A DNA stretch of 14,124 bases from Candidatus Accumulibacter sp. UBA704 (GTDB lineage Bacteria > Pseudomonadota > Gammaproteobacteria > Burkholderiales > Rhodocyclaceae): assembly GCA_002304785.1 (NCBI GenBank), contig DBMG01000088.1, positions 1 to 14,124 of the forward strand. The letters run 5' to 3'. The translations under genes were made by a program, and so were the position numbers. This document shows positions 1-6,782 of the stretch, piece after piece (within the stretch, counting starts at the first letter, position 1; each line of letters begins with the position of its first letter). Below the pieces are notes generated by a model. It saw nothing but the letters and a program-made list of their open reading frames with translations, was not told the DNA's origin and made no database searches.

Positions 1-1
1 T

Positions 2-78
2 TGGCGCGCCCGGAGCGATTCGAACGCCCGACCCCTTGGTTCGTAGCCAAGTACTCTATCCAGCTGAGCTACGGGCGC
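2..78 (-). tRNA. tRNA-Arg, anticodon ACG
   Basis: Read on the minus strand, this is a complete 77-nt cloverleaf. The acceptor stem pairs GCGCCCG (78-72) with CGGGCGC (12-6), followed by discriminator G and an encoded CCA (4-2). The anticodon stem CTTGG/CCAAG encloses the 7-nt loop CTACGAA, giving anticodon ACG at positions 34-36. The T arm has the loop TTCGAAT, and the D-arm sequence TAGCTCAGCTGGATAGAG is very close to E. coli tRNA-Arg(ACG). By family knowledge, A34 is deaminated to inosine by TadA, letting it read CGU, CGC and CGA. It is transcribed away from hfq from the promoter just upstream. Confidence 0.97.
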
Positions 79-99
79 GCTGCAACAACGAAGACGCGC

Positions 100-146
100 A
101 TTATATAGATCGTTGGAGCTTACCTCAAGATGTTTTTTAAAAAAAA
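100..146 (-). promoter_or_regulatory. Sigma-70 promoter of tRNA-Arg with UP-like tract
   Basis: On the minus strand a -35 box TTGAGG (128-123) is followed, after exactly 17 bases, by a perfect -10 box TATAAT (105-100). A run of T then A (146-133, TTTTTTTTAAAAAA on the minus strand) sits just upstream of the -35 box, where an UP element would bind the RNA polymerase alpha C-terminal domain. The segment after the -10 is GCGCGTC, a GC-rich discriminator of the kind linked to stringent (ppGpp) control of stable RNA. The predicted start is near 93, about 15 bases before the mature tRNA end. The boxes are seen directly; UP activity and stringent control are inferred. Confidence 0.85.
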
Positions 147-357
147 GAGCAAACTATTCCTTTATATTGCAGTCCACTTTGAAGGTTCATCTAAAAAACC
201 TGCGGGCGAGTCAATCGGAAAGCGAATTGATCGTCGATGACTTGCGGGAGAGCTTGGTTGATTGTTCTGGTAGGAGAATCCTGGTTTCTATAGCAAACCT
301 TGTAGAAATCAATTAAGCTTGAGCGCCGTTCTAACAATTAAACATGGAGTACTAACC
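147..357 (+). other. hfq upstream region without recognised gene
   Basis: This A/T-richer stretch must carry the hfq promoter, because the neighbouring tRNA is transcribed the other way. I see no convincing -35/-10 pair. The best -10-like strings are TATATT (163-168) and TATAGC (289-294), neither with a good -35 box. A 67-codon frame opening with TTG at 113 and ending at 316 crosses it but lacks a ribosome site and any recognisable domain, so I do not call it. The 3' end carries the hfq ribosome site GGAG (346-349). Confidence 0.5.
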
Positions 358-597
358 ATGAGCAATAAAGGGCAACTTCTACAAGACCCCTTCCTTAACG
401 TGCTGCGTCGTGAGCACGTTCCCGTCTCGATTTATCTGGTTAATGGCATCAAACTTCAAGGCCAGGTGGAGTCCTTTGACCAATACGTGGTTCTTCTCAA
501 GAACACGGTTACGCAAATGGTTTACAAGCACGCCATCTCAACCGTCGTTCCTTCCCGTCCAATCAGCATCCAGCAGGATGGAAATAGCGGGGAATAA
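358..597 (+). CDS. hfq: RNA chaperone Hfq
   Basis: Hfq is the Sm-like hexameric RNA chaperone that pairs small RNAs with mRNAs and affects mRNA decay and translation in the cytoplasm. The 79-residue product is close to the E. coli protein over its core: QDPFLNVLRREHVPVSIYLV at the N-terminus, NGIKLQGQVESFDQYVVLLK for Sm1, and VYKHAISTVVP for Sm2. Proximal-face residues Q9, Y43, Y56, K57 and H58 and distal-face residues Y26 and K32 are all present. The rim patch reads RREH rather than E. coli RRER. The C-terminal tail after residue 68 is only about 11 residues, much shorter than in E. coli (102 residues in all). I chose the ATG at 358 because GGAG lies 8 bases upstream and the protein then begins MSNKGQ; an in-frame TTG at 319 would add 13 unconserved residues. 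hflX follows after 106 bases. Confidence 0.97.
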   Translation: MSNKGQLLQDPFLNVLRREHVPVSIYLVNGIKLQGQVESFDQYVVLLKNTVTQMVYKHAISTVVPSRPISIQQDGNSGE

Positions 598-646
598 TCC
601 GGTTTGCCTTTGTTTTCGCCAGTTACTTTTCGGAGAGATGGTTCGG

Positions 647-689
647 TTCGATCGGTAGTTGCTTCTGCTGATCGAGGCGGGTCTTTTTT
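647..689 (+). terminator. Stem-loop plus T run between hfq and hflX
   Basis: Bases 649-658 (CGATCGGTAG) pair with 665-674 (CTGCTGATCG) around the 6-base loop TTGCTT, with two G-U pairs, and the stem can extend by two more pairs (647-648 with 675-676). A run of six T follows at 684-689, but it starts about 8-9 bases past the stem, so this is not a canonical intrinsic terminator. It could be a weak attenuator, an RNA-processing site or a 3'-end stabiliser that uncouples hfq from hflX levels. The structure is seen; the role is inferred. Confidence 0.35.
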
Positions 690-703
690 CTTGAAAGGCA
701 TTC

Positions 704-1846
704 ATGCTTGAACGTCACCCCGGTGGCGAACGGGCAATAATAGTCCAGCTTGATTTCGGTGAAGGCGAGACCGAGGATCGGCTGGAGGAAGTCCGGTTGC
801 TCGTAGAGTCTGCAGGCGCCGACGTGTGCGCTGTGGTCACCGGGCGTCGTCAAAGTCCCGACGCAGCAACCTATGCCGGCAAGGGCAAGGTTCAGGAAGT
901 CGCTGCTGAAGTCGCCGCACACCAAGGCAACCTGGTCGTCGTCAACCACGCCTTGTCGCCCGCACAGGAACGCAACCTCGAACGATCCCTGCAGTGCCGC
1001 GTGATCGACCGAACGAGTTTGATTCTTGACATTTTTGCCCAACGCGCGCAAAGCGCCGAGGGAAAGCTTCAAGTCGAGCTCGCACAACTGGATCATCTTG
1101 CCACCCGACTGGTGCGAGGATGGACTCACCTTGAGCGGCAAAAAGGCGGCATTGGATTGCGCGGACCGGGAGAAACGCAACTTGAAACTGACAGGCGATT
1201 ACTTGGGAAGCGCGTCAAGCTGCTGCGCGAGCGGTTGCGCAGGCTTCAACAACAGCGCACCGTCCAGCGTAAGGCTCGGTCGCGGAGCGACGTACTTAGC
1301 GTATCGCTTGTGGGCTACACCAATGCCGGAAAGTCGACGCTTTTCAATGCGCTGACCCATGCCGGCGCATATGCCGCCAATCAGCTGTTTGCGACGCTCG
1401 ACACGACTTCAAGAAAGCTCTGGCTGGGAGAGGCGGGGAATATTGTCATTTCCGATACGGTCGGCTTTATTCGCGATTTGCCGCACGAACTGGTGGCTGC
1501 CTTCCACGCCACGCTTGAAGCGACGTCCCAGGCAGATCTGCTCCTGCATGTGGTCGATTCGGCGAGTCCGGCCCGAGAGCAGCAGATGGCAGAAGTAGAA
1601 AAGGTTCTCGATGAAATCGGGGCGAGCACAGTACCGCAACTCGTGGTGTTGAATAAACTCGACCTGACCGACTTGCCGCCGGCAGTCGAACGGGACGAGT
1701 ATGGTAAAATTACACGTGTTCGGGTCAGTGCAAAATGTGGCGACGGGATGCCCTTGCTGCGCCAGGCATTGACCGAGTTCGCGCTAGAGAAACTTCACAG
1801 CCTTGATCGGTCAAAAATGGCTGATACCTCGCTTATACCTGACTGA
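704..1846 (+). CDS. hflX: Ribosome-splitting GTPase HflX
   Basis: HflX is an Obg-HflX superfamily GTPase that binds the 50S subunit and splits stalled or stress-damaged 70S ribosomes. The 380-residue product has the N-terminal HflX domain, the family signature GGIGLRGPGETQLETDRR (148-165), a basic helical linker (about 165-195), and the G domain. In the G domain I see G1 GYTNAGKST (204-212), the switch-I segment FATLDTT (229-235), G3 DTVGF (251-255), G4 NKLD (317-320) and G5 SAK (342-344). It is somewhat shorter than E. coli HflX (426), mainly at the C-terminus. The start MLERHPGGERAIIVQ aligns with the E. coli N-terminus, and GAAAGG (693-698) lies 5 bases upstream. It sits between hfq and hflK, as in E. 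coli. Despite its name, it is not a subunit of the HflKC-FtsH complex. Confidence 0.97.
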   Translation: MLERHPGGERAIIVQLDFGEGETEDRLEEVRLLVESAGADVCAVVTGRRQSPDAATYAGKGKVQEVAAEVAAHQGNLVVVNHALSPAQERNLERSLQCRVIDRTSLILDIFAQRAQSAEGKLQVELAQLDHLATRLVRGWTHLERQKGGIGLRGPGETQLETDRRLLGKRVKLLRERLRRLQQQRTVQRKARSRSDVLSVSLVGYTNAGKSTLFNALTHAGAYAANQLFATLDTTSRKLWLGEAGNIVISDTVGFIRDLPHELVAAFHATLEATSQADLLLHVVDSASPAREQQMAEVEKVLDEIGASTVPQLVVLNKLDLTDLPPAVERDEYGKITRVRVSAKCGDGMPLLRQALTEFALEKLHSLDRSKMADTSLIPD

Positions 1847-1890
1847 ACAGAATCAGGACCCCCTCAATGATTGCAACCATTGGAGTACTT

Positions 1891-3147
1891 ATGTCGCTTA
1901 ATGACCCGCAGTGGGGAAATCGCGGCAATGACAACGGGAACGGCCGGCGCCCCAACCAGGGACCACCAGACCTTGAAGAGTTGTGGCGCGATCTCAATCA
2001 AAGGCTTTCCGGCATGTTCGGCAAGAAACGAGGGGGCGGTAGCAGTGGAGGCAATGGCGGTGGCGATCTACCTCCTGTTGAGTTCAACCCGAGATTTCTT
2101 GGCGGCGGTCTTGGGCTCCTTATCGCCATCGTGATGGTGGTCTGGCTGGGCAGCGGCTTTTACATTGTCGACGCTTCCCAGCGAGGACTTGTTCTCCAGT
2201 TCGGCAGGTACAAGGAAAGCACAGAATCGGGGTTGCGCTGGCGTTTTCCGTATCCAATTCAGTCCCACGAACTGGTCAATATCTCTGGCGTGCGTACCCT
2301 AGAGGTTGGTTACCGCGGAAGCGAGAAGAACAAGGTGCTCAAGGAAGCACTAATGCTTACCGATGATGAGAACATCATCAACATCCAGTTCGCGGTCCAA
2401 TACATTCTCAAGGATCCGGTCGAGTACGTGTTCAACAATCGGACTCCTGACGAGGCGGTGATGCAGGCTGCGGAGACGTCCATTCGGGAGATCGTCGGCA
2501 AGAGCAAGATGGACTTTGTTCTGTACGAAGGACGCGAACAGATCGCTGTCAGAGCATCGGAACTGATGCAGGAAATTCTCGACCGTTACAGAACCGGCAT
2601 TCTGATCTCAAAGGTTACGATGCAGAACGCTCAGCCGCCCGAGCAGGTACAGGCTGCGTTCGATGATGCGGTCAAAGCCGGTCAGGACCGTGAGCGCCAG
2701 AAGAACGAAGGCCAGGCTTATGCCAACGACGTTATTCCCAAGGCACGAGGTACGTCTGCACGTCTATTGCAGGAAGCCGAAGGGTACCGGCAACGACTGA
2801 TTGCCACGGCGGAAGGCGACGCCAGCCGCTTCAAGCAATTGAATGCTGAGTATGCCAAAGCTCCGGAGGTTACGCGTAACCGGCTGTACCTCGAGACCAT
2901 GCAGCAAGTCTATTCCAATACCAGCAAGGTCATGGTCGATGCCAAAGGACAGGGTAATCTGCTCTATCTGCCGCTCGACAAGCTGATGCAATCGGCAGGA
3001 GCCGCTTACCTTGCTCCAGGCAACAGTCCCGACGCATCTGCCTTACCCAGGCCTGGATCGTCCGGAGAGGTGCTGCCACAACCATTGGATAAGGCCGATA
3101 TGCGATCACGCGAGGCCTTGCGTTCACGTGATCGGGAGGCGCGCTGA
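1891..3147 (+). CDS. hflK: FtsH protease modulator subunit HflK
   Basis: HflK is a single-pass inner-membrane SPFH/prohibitin-family protein. With HflC it forms a large periplasm-facing assembly around the ATP-dependent protease FtsH and tunes its access to membrane substrates. The 418-residue product has a cytoplasmic Gly/Asn/Arg-rich N-terminus (1-60) containing QGPPDLEELWRDLN, one membrane helix (about 69-88), the SPFH domain (about 90-270, with SQRGLVLQFG and GLRWRFPYPIQ), a charged helical segment (265-345), and a Pro/Ser-rich, then basic tail (375-418). I chose the ATG at 1891 because it gives the conserved MSLNDPQWG start and has GGAG 5 bases upstream. An ATG at 1867 in the same frame would add 8 residues and has a weaker AGGA site. 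Its TGA overlaps the hflC ATG by one base (TGATG), which suggests translational coupling. Confidence 0.96.
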   Translation: MSLNDPQWGNRGNDNGNGRRPNQGPPDLEELWRDLNQRLSGMFGKKRGGGSSGGNGGGDLPPVEFNPRFLGGGLGLLIAIVMVVWLGSGFYIVDASQRGLVLQFGRYKESTESGLRWRFPYPIQSHELVNISGVRTLEVGYRGSEKNKVLKEALMLTDDENIINIQFAVQYILKDPVEYVFNNRTPDEAVMQAAETSIREIVGKSKMDFVLYEGREQIAVRASELMQEILDRYRTGILISKVTMQNAQPPEQVQAAFDDAVKAGQDRERQKNEGQAYANDVIPKARGTSARLLQEAEGYRQRLIATAEGDASRFKQLNAEYAKAPEVTRNRLYLETMQQVYSNTSKVMVDAKGQGNLLYLPLDKLMQSAGAAYLAPGNSPDASALPRPGSSGEVLPQPLDKADMRSREALRSRDREAR

Positions 3148-4037
3148 TGAGAGCGGGTTTGAATTTTTCGGCTGCCATTCTTGCTGCAGTCATCGCCGTG
3201 CTCGGCACATCGATTTTTACGGTTGATCAGCGCCAGTACGCCATTGTTTTCCAGTTGGGTGAGGTCCGCGAGGAGATTTCCGAACCGGGTCTGTATTTCA
3301 AGTGGCCCCTTATCCAGAATGTCCGTTATTTCGACAAGCGCATTTTGACGCTCGACAATGCCGAACCGGAGCGTTACATCACTTCCGAGAAGAAAAACGT
3401 TTTGGTCGACTCCTTCGTCAAGTGGAGGATTGTCGATCCAAGGCTGTATTACGTCTCCGTCGCAGGCGATGAAGCGCGTGCCAAGACACGACTTTCGCAG
3501 ACAGTGAATGCCGGATTGCGCGAAGAGTTCGGCAAACGCACCGTCCATGATGTCGTTTCCGGCGAACGCGACAAGATCATGGAACAGATGCGGCAGAAGG
3601 CGGATCTCGATGCGCGCAAGATAGGCGTTCAGATTATTGATGTACGGGTCAAGCGCGTTGACTTGCCATCGGAAGTCAGCGAGTCGGTCTATCGCCGAAT
3701 GGAGGCTGAACGCAAGCGCGTTGCAAACGAATTGCGGTCAGAGGGTTCGGCGGAAGCGGAAAAAATCCGTGCCGATGCGGAAAGGCAGCGCGAGGTCATT
3801 GTCGCCGAAGCATACCGCGATGCGCAGAAGATCAAAGGCGACGGCGATGCGAAAGCAGCCTCAATCTACGCCCAGGCTTTCAACCAGAATCCAGAGTTCT
3901 ATGCGTTCTACAGGAGCCTGGAAGCATATCGCAGCAGTTTCAAGGGCAAGTCTGACGTTATCGTCGTCGAACCGAATTCTGATTTCTTCAAATACATGAA
4001 GAGCATGGGGCGAAATAACGATAAGTCGGGTAAATGA
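3147..4037 (+). CDS. hflC: FtsH protease modulator subunit HflC
   Basis: HflC is the SPFH-family partner of HflK in the inner-membrane complex that regulates FtsH. The 296-residue product has a short N-terminal membrane helix (about 6-25), then the SPFH domain (26-190) with the typical TVDQRQYAIVFQLGEV, PGLYFKWP and KRILTLDN segments, and an Ala/Glu/Arg-rich helix (185-240) that in the family forms the assembly's upper wall. The C-terminus ends with a hydrophobic/aromatic patch (PEFYAFYRSLEAY, 249-261) and SDFFKYMKS. It is a little shorter than E. coli HflC (334). The start overlaps the hflK stop and the end overlaps the next gene by 4 bases (ATGA), so it is almost certainly co-transcribed and translationally coupled on both sides. 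Confidence 0.97.
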   Translation: MRAGLNFSAAILAAVIAVLGTSIFTVDQRQYAIVFQLGEVREEISEPGLYFKWPLIQNVRYFDKRILTLDNAEPERYITSEKKNVLVDSFVKWRIVDPRLYYVSVAGDEARAKTRLSQTVNAGLREEFGKRTVHDVVSGERDKIMEQMRQKADLDARKIGVQIIDVRVKRVDLPSEVSESVYRRMEAERKRVANELRSEGSAEAEKIRADAERQREVIVAEAYRDAQKIKGDGDAKAASIYAQAFNQNPEFYAFYRSLEAYRSSFKGKSDVIVVEPNSDFFKYMKSMGRNNDKSGK

Positions 4038-4219
4038 CCAGCACGCTGCTGATTGCTTTTGCACTGATGCTTGTTCTTGAGGGACTGGTGCCATTCATCG
4101 CGCCGGCCATTTGGCGCGATACTTTTCGTCGGCTGATTCAATTCACCGACGGGCAGATTCGATTTGTCGGTCTGGCATCGATATCGACAGGAATGATTCT
4201 ATTAATGGTTTTTCAATGA
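4034..4219 (+). CDS. DUF2065 small membrane protein (YjeT family)
   Basis: This 61-residue protein consists almost entirely of two predicted membrane helices (about 3-25 and 42-60) joined by a charged loop, WRDTFRRLIQFTDGQIR. The N-terminal LEGLVPFIAPAIWRD and the later IRFVGLASISTGMILL match the DUF2065 family, called YjeT in E. coli, where it also lies between hflC and purA. Its function is not established. Conserved coupling to hflKC suggests a role in the same membrane complex, but that is inference. Both ends use ATGA overlaps: with hflC at 4034-4037 and with hisZ at 4216-4219. Confidence 0.92.
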   Translation: MTSTLLIAFALMLVLEGLVPFIAPAIWRDTFRRLIQFTDGQIRFVGLASISTGMILLMVFQ

Positions 4220-5370
4220 ACTGGCTTTTACCCGAACACATTGCCGATGCGCTTCCCCACGAAGCATTCAGGATTGAACACCTGAGAAGAACAGTACTCG
4301 ATCTGTTCAGCGTCCACGGCTATGAGCACGTCATGCCTCCGATGCTGGAATACCTGGATTCACTGTTAACGGGGACCGGCTCCGATCTCACCCTGCGGAC
4401 CTTCAAGCTGGTCGATCAACTCTCCGGTAGAACGCTTGGCCTGCGTGCCGACATGACGCCGCAGGTTGCCCGTATCGATGCGCATCTCCTCAACCGCCAG
4501 GGGGTGACACGACTTTGTTACTGCGACAGCGTTTTGCACACTCTTCCGGCATCGCTCGCAGCAAGCCGCGAACCGATCCAGTTGGGAGCGGAGCTGTATG
4601 GATACCTCGGCATAGAAGCCGACATCGAAATCATTCGTCTGATGGCCAAAGCCCTCAAGGCTGCGGGAACTCCAGCATCGCGCATCGACATCAGCCACGC
4701 CGGGGTTTTCAGAGCCTTGGTAAAGGCCGCTGCCCTTGATGAAGTTACTGAAATGAAGACCTTGCAGTATCTGCAGGTCAAAGATATTCCCGGTCTGCAT
4801 GATTGCTGTGCAACCGTCAGCGAGCCTTACCGTTCCGCGCTGCTTCGTTTGCCGGAGCTATACGGCAGCGCCGACGTGCTTGACATCGCCGGCGACACGT
4901 TGCCGCAATTGCCGGAGATCGTATCTGCGTTGGAAACGATGCATACGCTGCAGGTTTCGCTGCCGGAACTGCCATTGTCCTTCGATCTCGCCGACCTGCG
5001 CGGATACAATTACCACAACGGAATTGTATTTTCGGCTTATTTTCCGGGATTCCCGGGCGCGATTGCCCAAGGCGGGCGCTACGACGGAGTCGGCAAGGCA
5101 TTCGGCCGCGTCCGCCCCGCAACCGGTTTCTCACTGGACTTACGCGAAGTCGCGCGATTGACGGAAAAATGCAAGTCTGCCAACGCCATCATGGCTCCAT
5201 ATTCCGGAACTGACGCCCAACTGGCTGCGCGGATTGGCGAGCTGCGCACCGAGGGGAACGTCGTTGTCGAATTGTTACCCGGTGAAGCACGGAGTGAAGG
5301 TCCGTTGTGCGACAGGCAATTGGTTGAAAGTAACGGACAATGGATTATTCAGGCAATTAACGGGGATTGA
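4216..5370 (+). CDS. hisZ: ATP phosphoribosyltransferase regulatory subunit HisZ
   Basis: HisZ is a catalytically inactive histidyl-tRNA-synthetase paralogue that pairs with short-form HisG to make ATP phosphoribosyltransferase, the first enzyme of histidine synthesis, and transmits histidine feedback. The 384-residue product has the class-II synthetase-like core: LRADMTPQVARI (76-87), REPIQLGAELYG (118-129), and the C-terminal LRGYNYHNG (261-269) and GGRYDGVGKAFG (286-297). The HisRS anticodon-binding domain is missing; the protein ends about 90 residues after GGRYDG, matching HisZ length. The ATG at 4216 overlaps the preceding stop by 4 bases; the frame stays open upstream to 4111, but that part lies over DUF2065 codons and has no conserved residues. 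Its presence predicts a short HisG elsewhere in the genome. Placement before purA is a beta-proteobacterial arrangement. Confidence 0.95.
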   Translation: MNWLLPEHIADALPHEAFRIEHLRRTVLDLFSVHGYEHVMPPMLEYLDSLLTGTGSDLTLRTFKLVDQLSGRTLGLRADMTPQVARIDAHLLNRQGVTRLCYCDSVLHTLPASLAASREPIQLGAELYGYLGIEADIEIIRLMAKALKAAGTPASRIDISHAGVFRALVKAAALDEVTEMKTLQYLQVKDIPGLHDCCATVSEPYRSALLRLPELYGSADVLDIAGDTLPQLPEIVSALETMHTLQVSLPELPLSFDLADLRGYNYHNGIVFSAYFPGFPGAIAQGGRYDGVGKAFGRVRPATGFSLDLREVARLTEKCKSANAIMAPYSGTDAQLAARIGELRTEGNVVVELLPGEARSEGPLCDRQLVESNGQWIIQAINGD

Positions 5371-5376
5371 TTGAAA

Positions 5377-6684
5377 ATGGCAAAGAACGTCATCGTAGTT
5401 GGGACACAATGGGGCGACGAGGGCAAGGGAAAGATCGTCGACTGGCTGACCGATCACGCCAAGGGAGTGGTGCGCTTCCAGGGAGGTCATAACGCGGGCC
5501 ACACGCTGGTCGTCGGAGACAAGGTTTACAAGCTGAACCTCGTACCGTCGGGCATAGTTCGTGAAGGGGTCAATTGCTACATCGGCAACGGTGTTGTCCT
5601 GGACATTCACCATCTTCTGTCCGAAATCAAGGATCTTGAAGCCGGCGGAATTGAGGTGCGGTCGCGGTTGAAGATCAGCCCGGGATGCCCGCTTATACTT
5701 GCCTATCACTCGGCGTTGGATCGGGCTCGCGAAGCCGTGAAAAACGCCGATGCTCGAATCGGAACCACAGGCAAGGGAATCGGGCCGGCCTACGAAGACA
5801 AAGTTGCACGTCGCGCACTGCGTGTCTACGACCTTTTCTACCCGGCGCGTTTTGCCGAGAAACTCAAGGAAAACCTTGACTATCACAACTTTGTCCTGAC
5901 CAAGTACCTGGGCGCAGACGCCGTCGATTATGAGAGCGTGCTTGCCCAGGCCATGGCTGACGCGGAATTCATCAAGCCGATGGTGACGGATGTTTCCGCA
6001 GCTCTTCATGCCGTCAACAAGGCCGGAAACAACCTGCTATTCGAAGGCGCACAAGGAACACTGCTCGATATCGACCACGGAACCTACCCGTTCGTGACCT
6101 CTTCGAATTGTGTTGCTGGTCAGGCGTCTGCTGGCTCAGGCGTCGGTGCAGGGATGCTGCATTACGTACTGGGAATCACCAAGGCCTATTGCACTCGCGT
6201 TGGCGGAGGTCCCTTCCCGAGCGAACTGGATATTGAAACCGCAGGCACGCCGGGCTATCAGATGTCTCAGACAGGCCGCGAGTTTGGAACAGTGACCGGG
6301 CGCAAGCGTCGCTGCGGATGGTTCGATATTCCTGCTCTCAAGCGCTCCTCGCAGATCAACGGAGTGACGGGATTGTGCATCACCAAGCTCGACGTGCTTG
6401 ATGGTTTGCCCGAACTGAAGATCTGCACGGGTTATAAGCTGAATGGAAAAGTAATTGATTTGTTGCCGATGGGTGCAGACGACGTGGCGAACTGCGAGCC
6501 GATTCTCGAGACAGTGAAAGGTTGGAGCGAATCGACGGTTGGCTTGACGTCCTTCGATGCCTTGCCGGCGGCTGCGCGCGCCTATCTGGAGAGAATCGAA
6601 GTATTGTGCGAAATTCCGATCGATATCGTTTCGACCGGGCCGGAGCGGGGCGAGACTATCCTGCGCCGCCACCCGTTCGAATGA
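5377..6684 (+). CDS. purA: Adenylosuccinate synthetase
   Basis: PurA condenses IMP with aspartate using GTP to form adenylosuccinate, the committed step to AMP, in the cytoplasm. The 435-residue product is full length. Seen motifs are the P-loop-like signature QWGDEGKGK (11-19, with catalytic D14), GGHNAGHTL (36-44, with catalytic H42), IGTTGKGIGPAYEDK (128-142), the second family signature EGAQGTLLDIDHGTYPFV (223-240), and the guanine-binding TKLDVLD (336-342). I chose the ATG at 5377, giving MAKNVIVVG, with GGGGA (5362-5366) 10 bases upstream. A TTG at 5371 would add only two residues and sits too close to that site. It lies 6 bases after hisZ and is followed by a strong terminator, so it is the last gene of the hfl-hisZ-purA run. 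Confidence 0.98.
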   Translation: MAKNVIVVGTQWGDEGKGKIVDWLTDHAKGVVRFQGGHNAGHTLVVGDKVYKLNLVPSGIVREGVNCYIGNGVVLDIHHLLSEIKDLEAGGIEVRSRLKISPGCPLILAYHSALDRAREAVKNADARIGTTGKGIGPAYEDKVARRALRVYDLFYPARFAEKLKENLDYHNFVLTKYLGADAVDYESVLAQAMADAEFIKPMVTDVSAALHAVNKAGNNLLFEGAQGTLLDIDHGTYPFVTSSNCVAGQASAGSGVGAGMLHYVLGITKAYCTRVGGGPFPSELDIETAGTPGYQMSQTGREFGTVTGRKRRCGWFDIPALKRSSQINGVTGLCITKLDVLDGLPELKICTGYKLNGKVIDLLPMGADDVANCEPILETVKGWSESTVGLTSFDALPAAARAYLERIEVLCEIPIDIVSTGPERGETILRRHPFE

Positions 6685-6722
6685 GTTGTCTTTGGTCTGG
6701 CGGCAATGAAGTGGTAGTTTCG

Positions 6723-6755
6723 AAAAACCGGCGCTACGCCGGTTTTTGTTTTTTT
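6723..6755 (+). terminator. Intrinsic terminator after purA
   Basis: An 11-bp perfect stem pairs AAAAACCGGCG (6723-6733) with CGCCGGTTTTT (6737-6747) around the 3-base loop CTA, followed by G and a seven-T run (6749-6755). This is a textbook rho-independent terminator for the plus-strand operon ending in purA. The A run on its left flank could also give some termination for minus-strand transcripts. Confidence 0.93.
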
Positions 6756-6782
6756 CTCGTCTAGGCATGTGGAGACAGGACT

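Noticed and set aside
3..10. Perfect GGCGCGCC palindrome at the left edge
   Set aside because: It is explained by the GC-rich acceptor stem and CCA end of tRNA-Arg.
113..316. 67-codon frame starting with TTG upstream of hfq
   Set aside because: No ribosome site, start lies within the tRNA-Arg promoter spacer, and no recognisable domain; more likely chance in a short intergenic region.
319..357. TTG at 319 as an upstream start for hfq
   Set aside because: The added residues are not Hfq-like, while the ATG at 358 has GGAG 8 bases upstream and begins the conserved N-terminus.
1882..1889. Shared GGAGTACT before hfq (346-353) and hflK (1882-1889)
   Set aside because: The GGAG part is the ribosome site and the remaining four bases can match by chance; two copies are too few to call a regulatory motif.
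1867..1890. ATG at 1867 as hflK start
   Set aside because: It adds 8 residues not seen in HflK proteins. The ATG at 1891 gives MSLNDPQWG and has a better placed GGAG, though AGGA at 1855-1858 keeps the longer form possible.
4111..4215. Upstream extension of the hisZ frame
   Set aside because: It runs in another frame across the DUF2065 gene, has no HisZ-like residues, and the ATG at 4216 forms an ATGA overlap typical of this operon.
5275..6009. 244-codon minus-strand frame opposite purA
   Set aside because: It is antisense to the conserved purA coding sequence and has no recognisable motif; similar shadows exist opposite hflX, hflC, rnr and rlmB.
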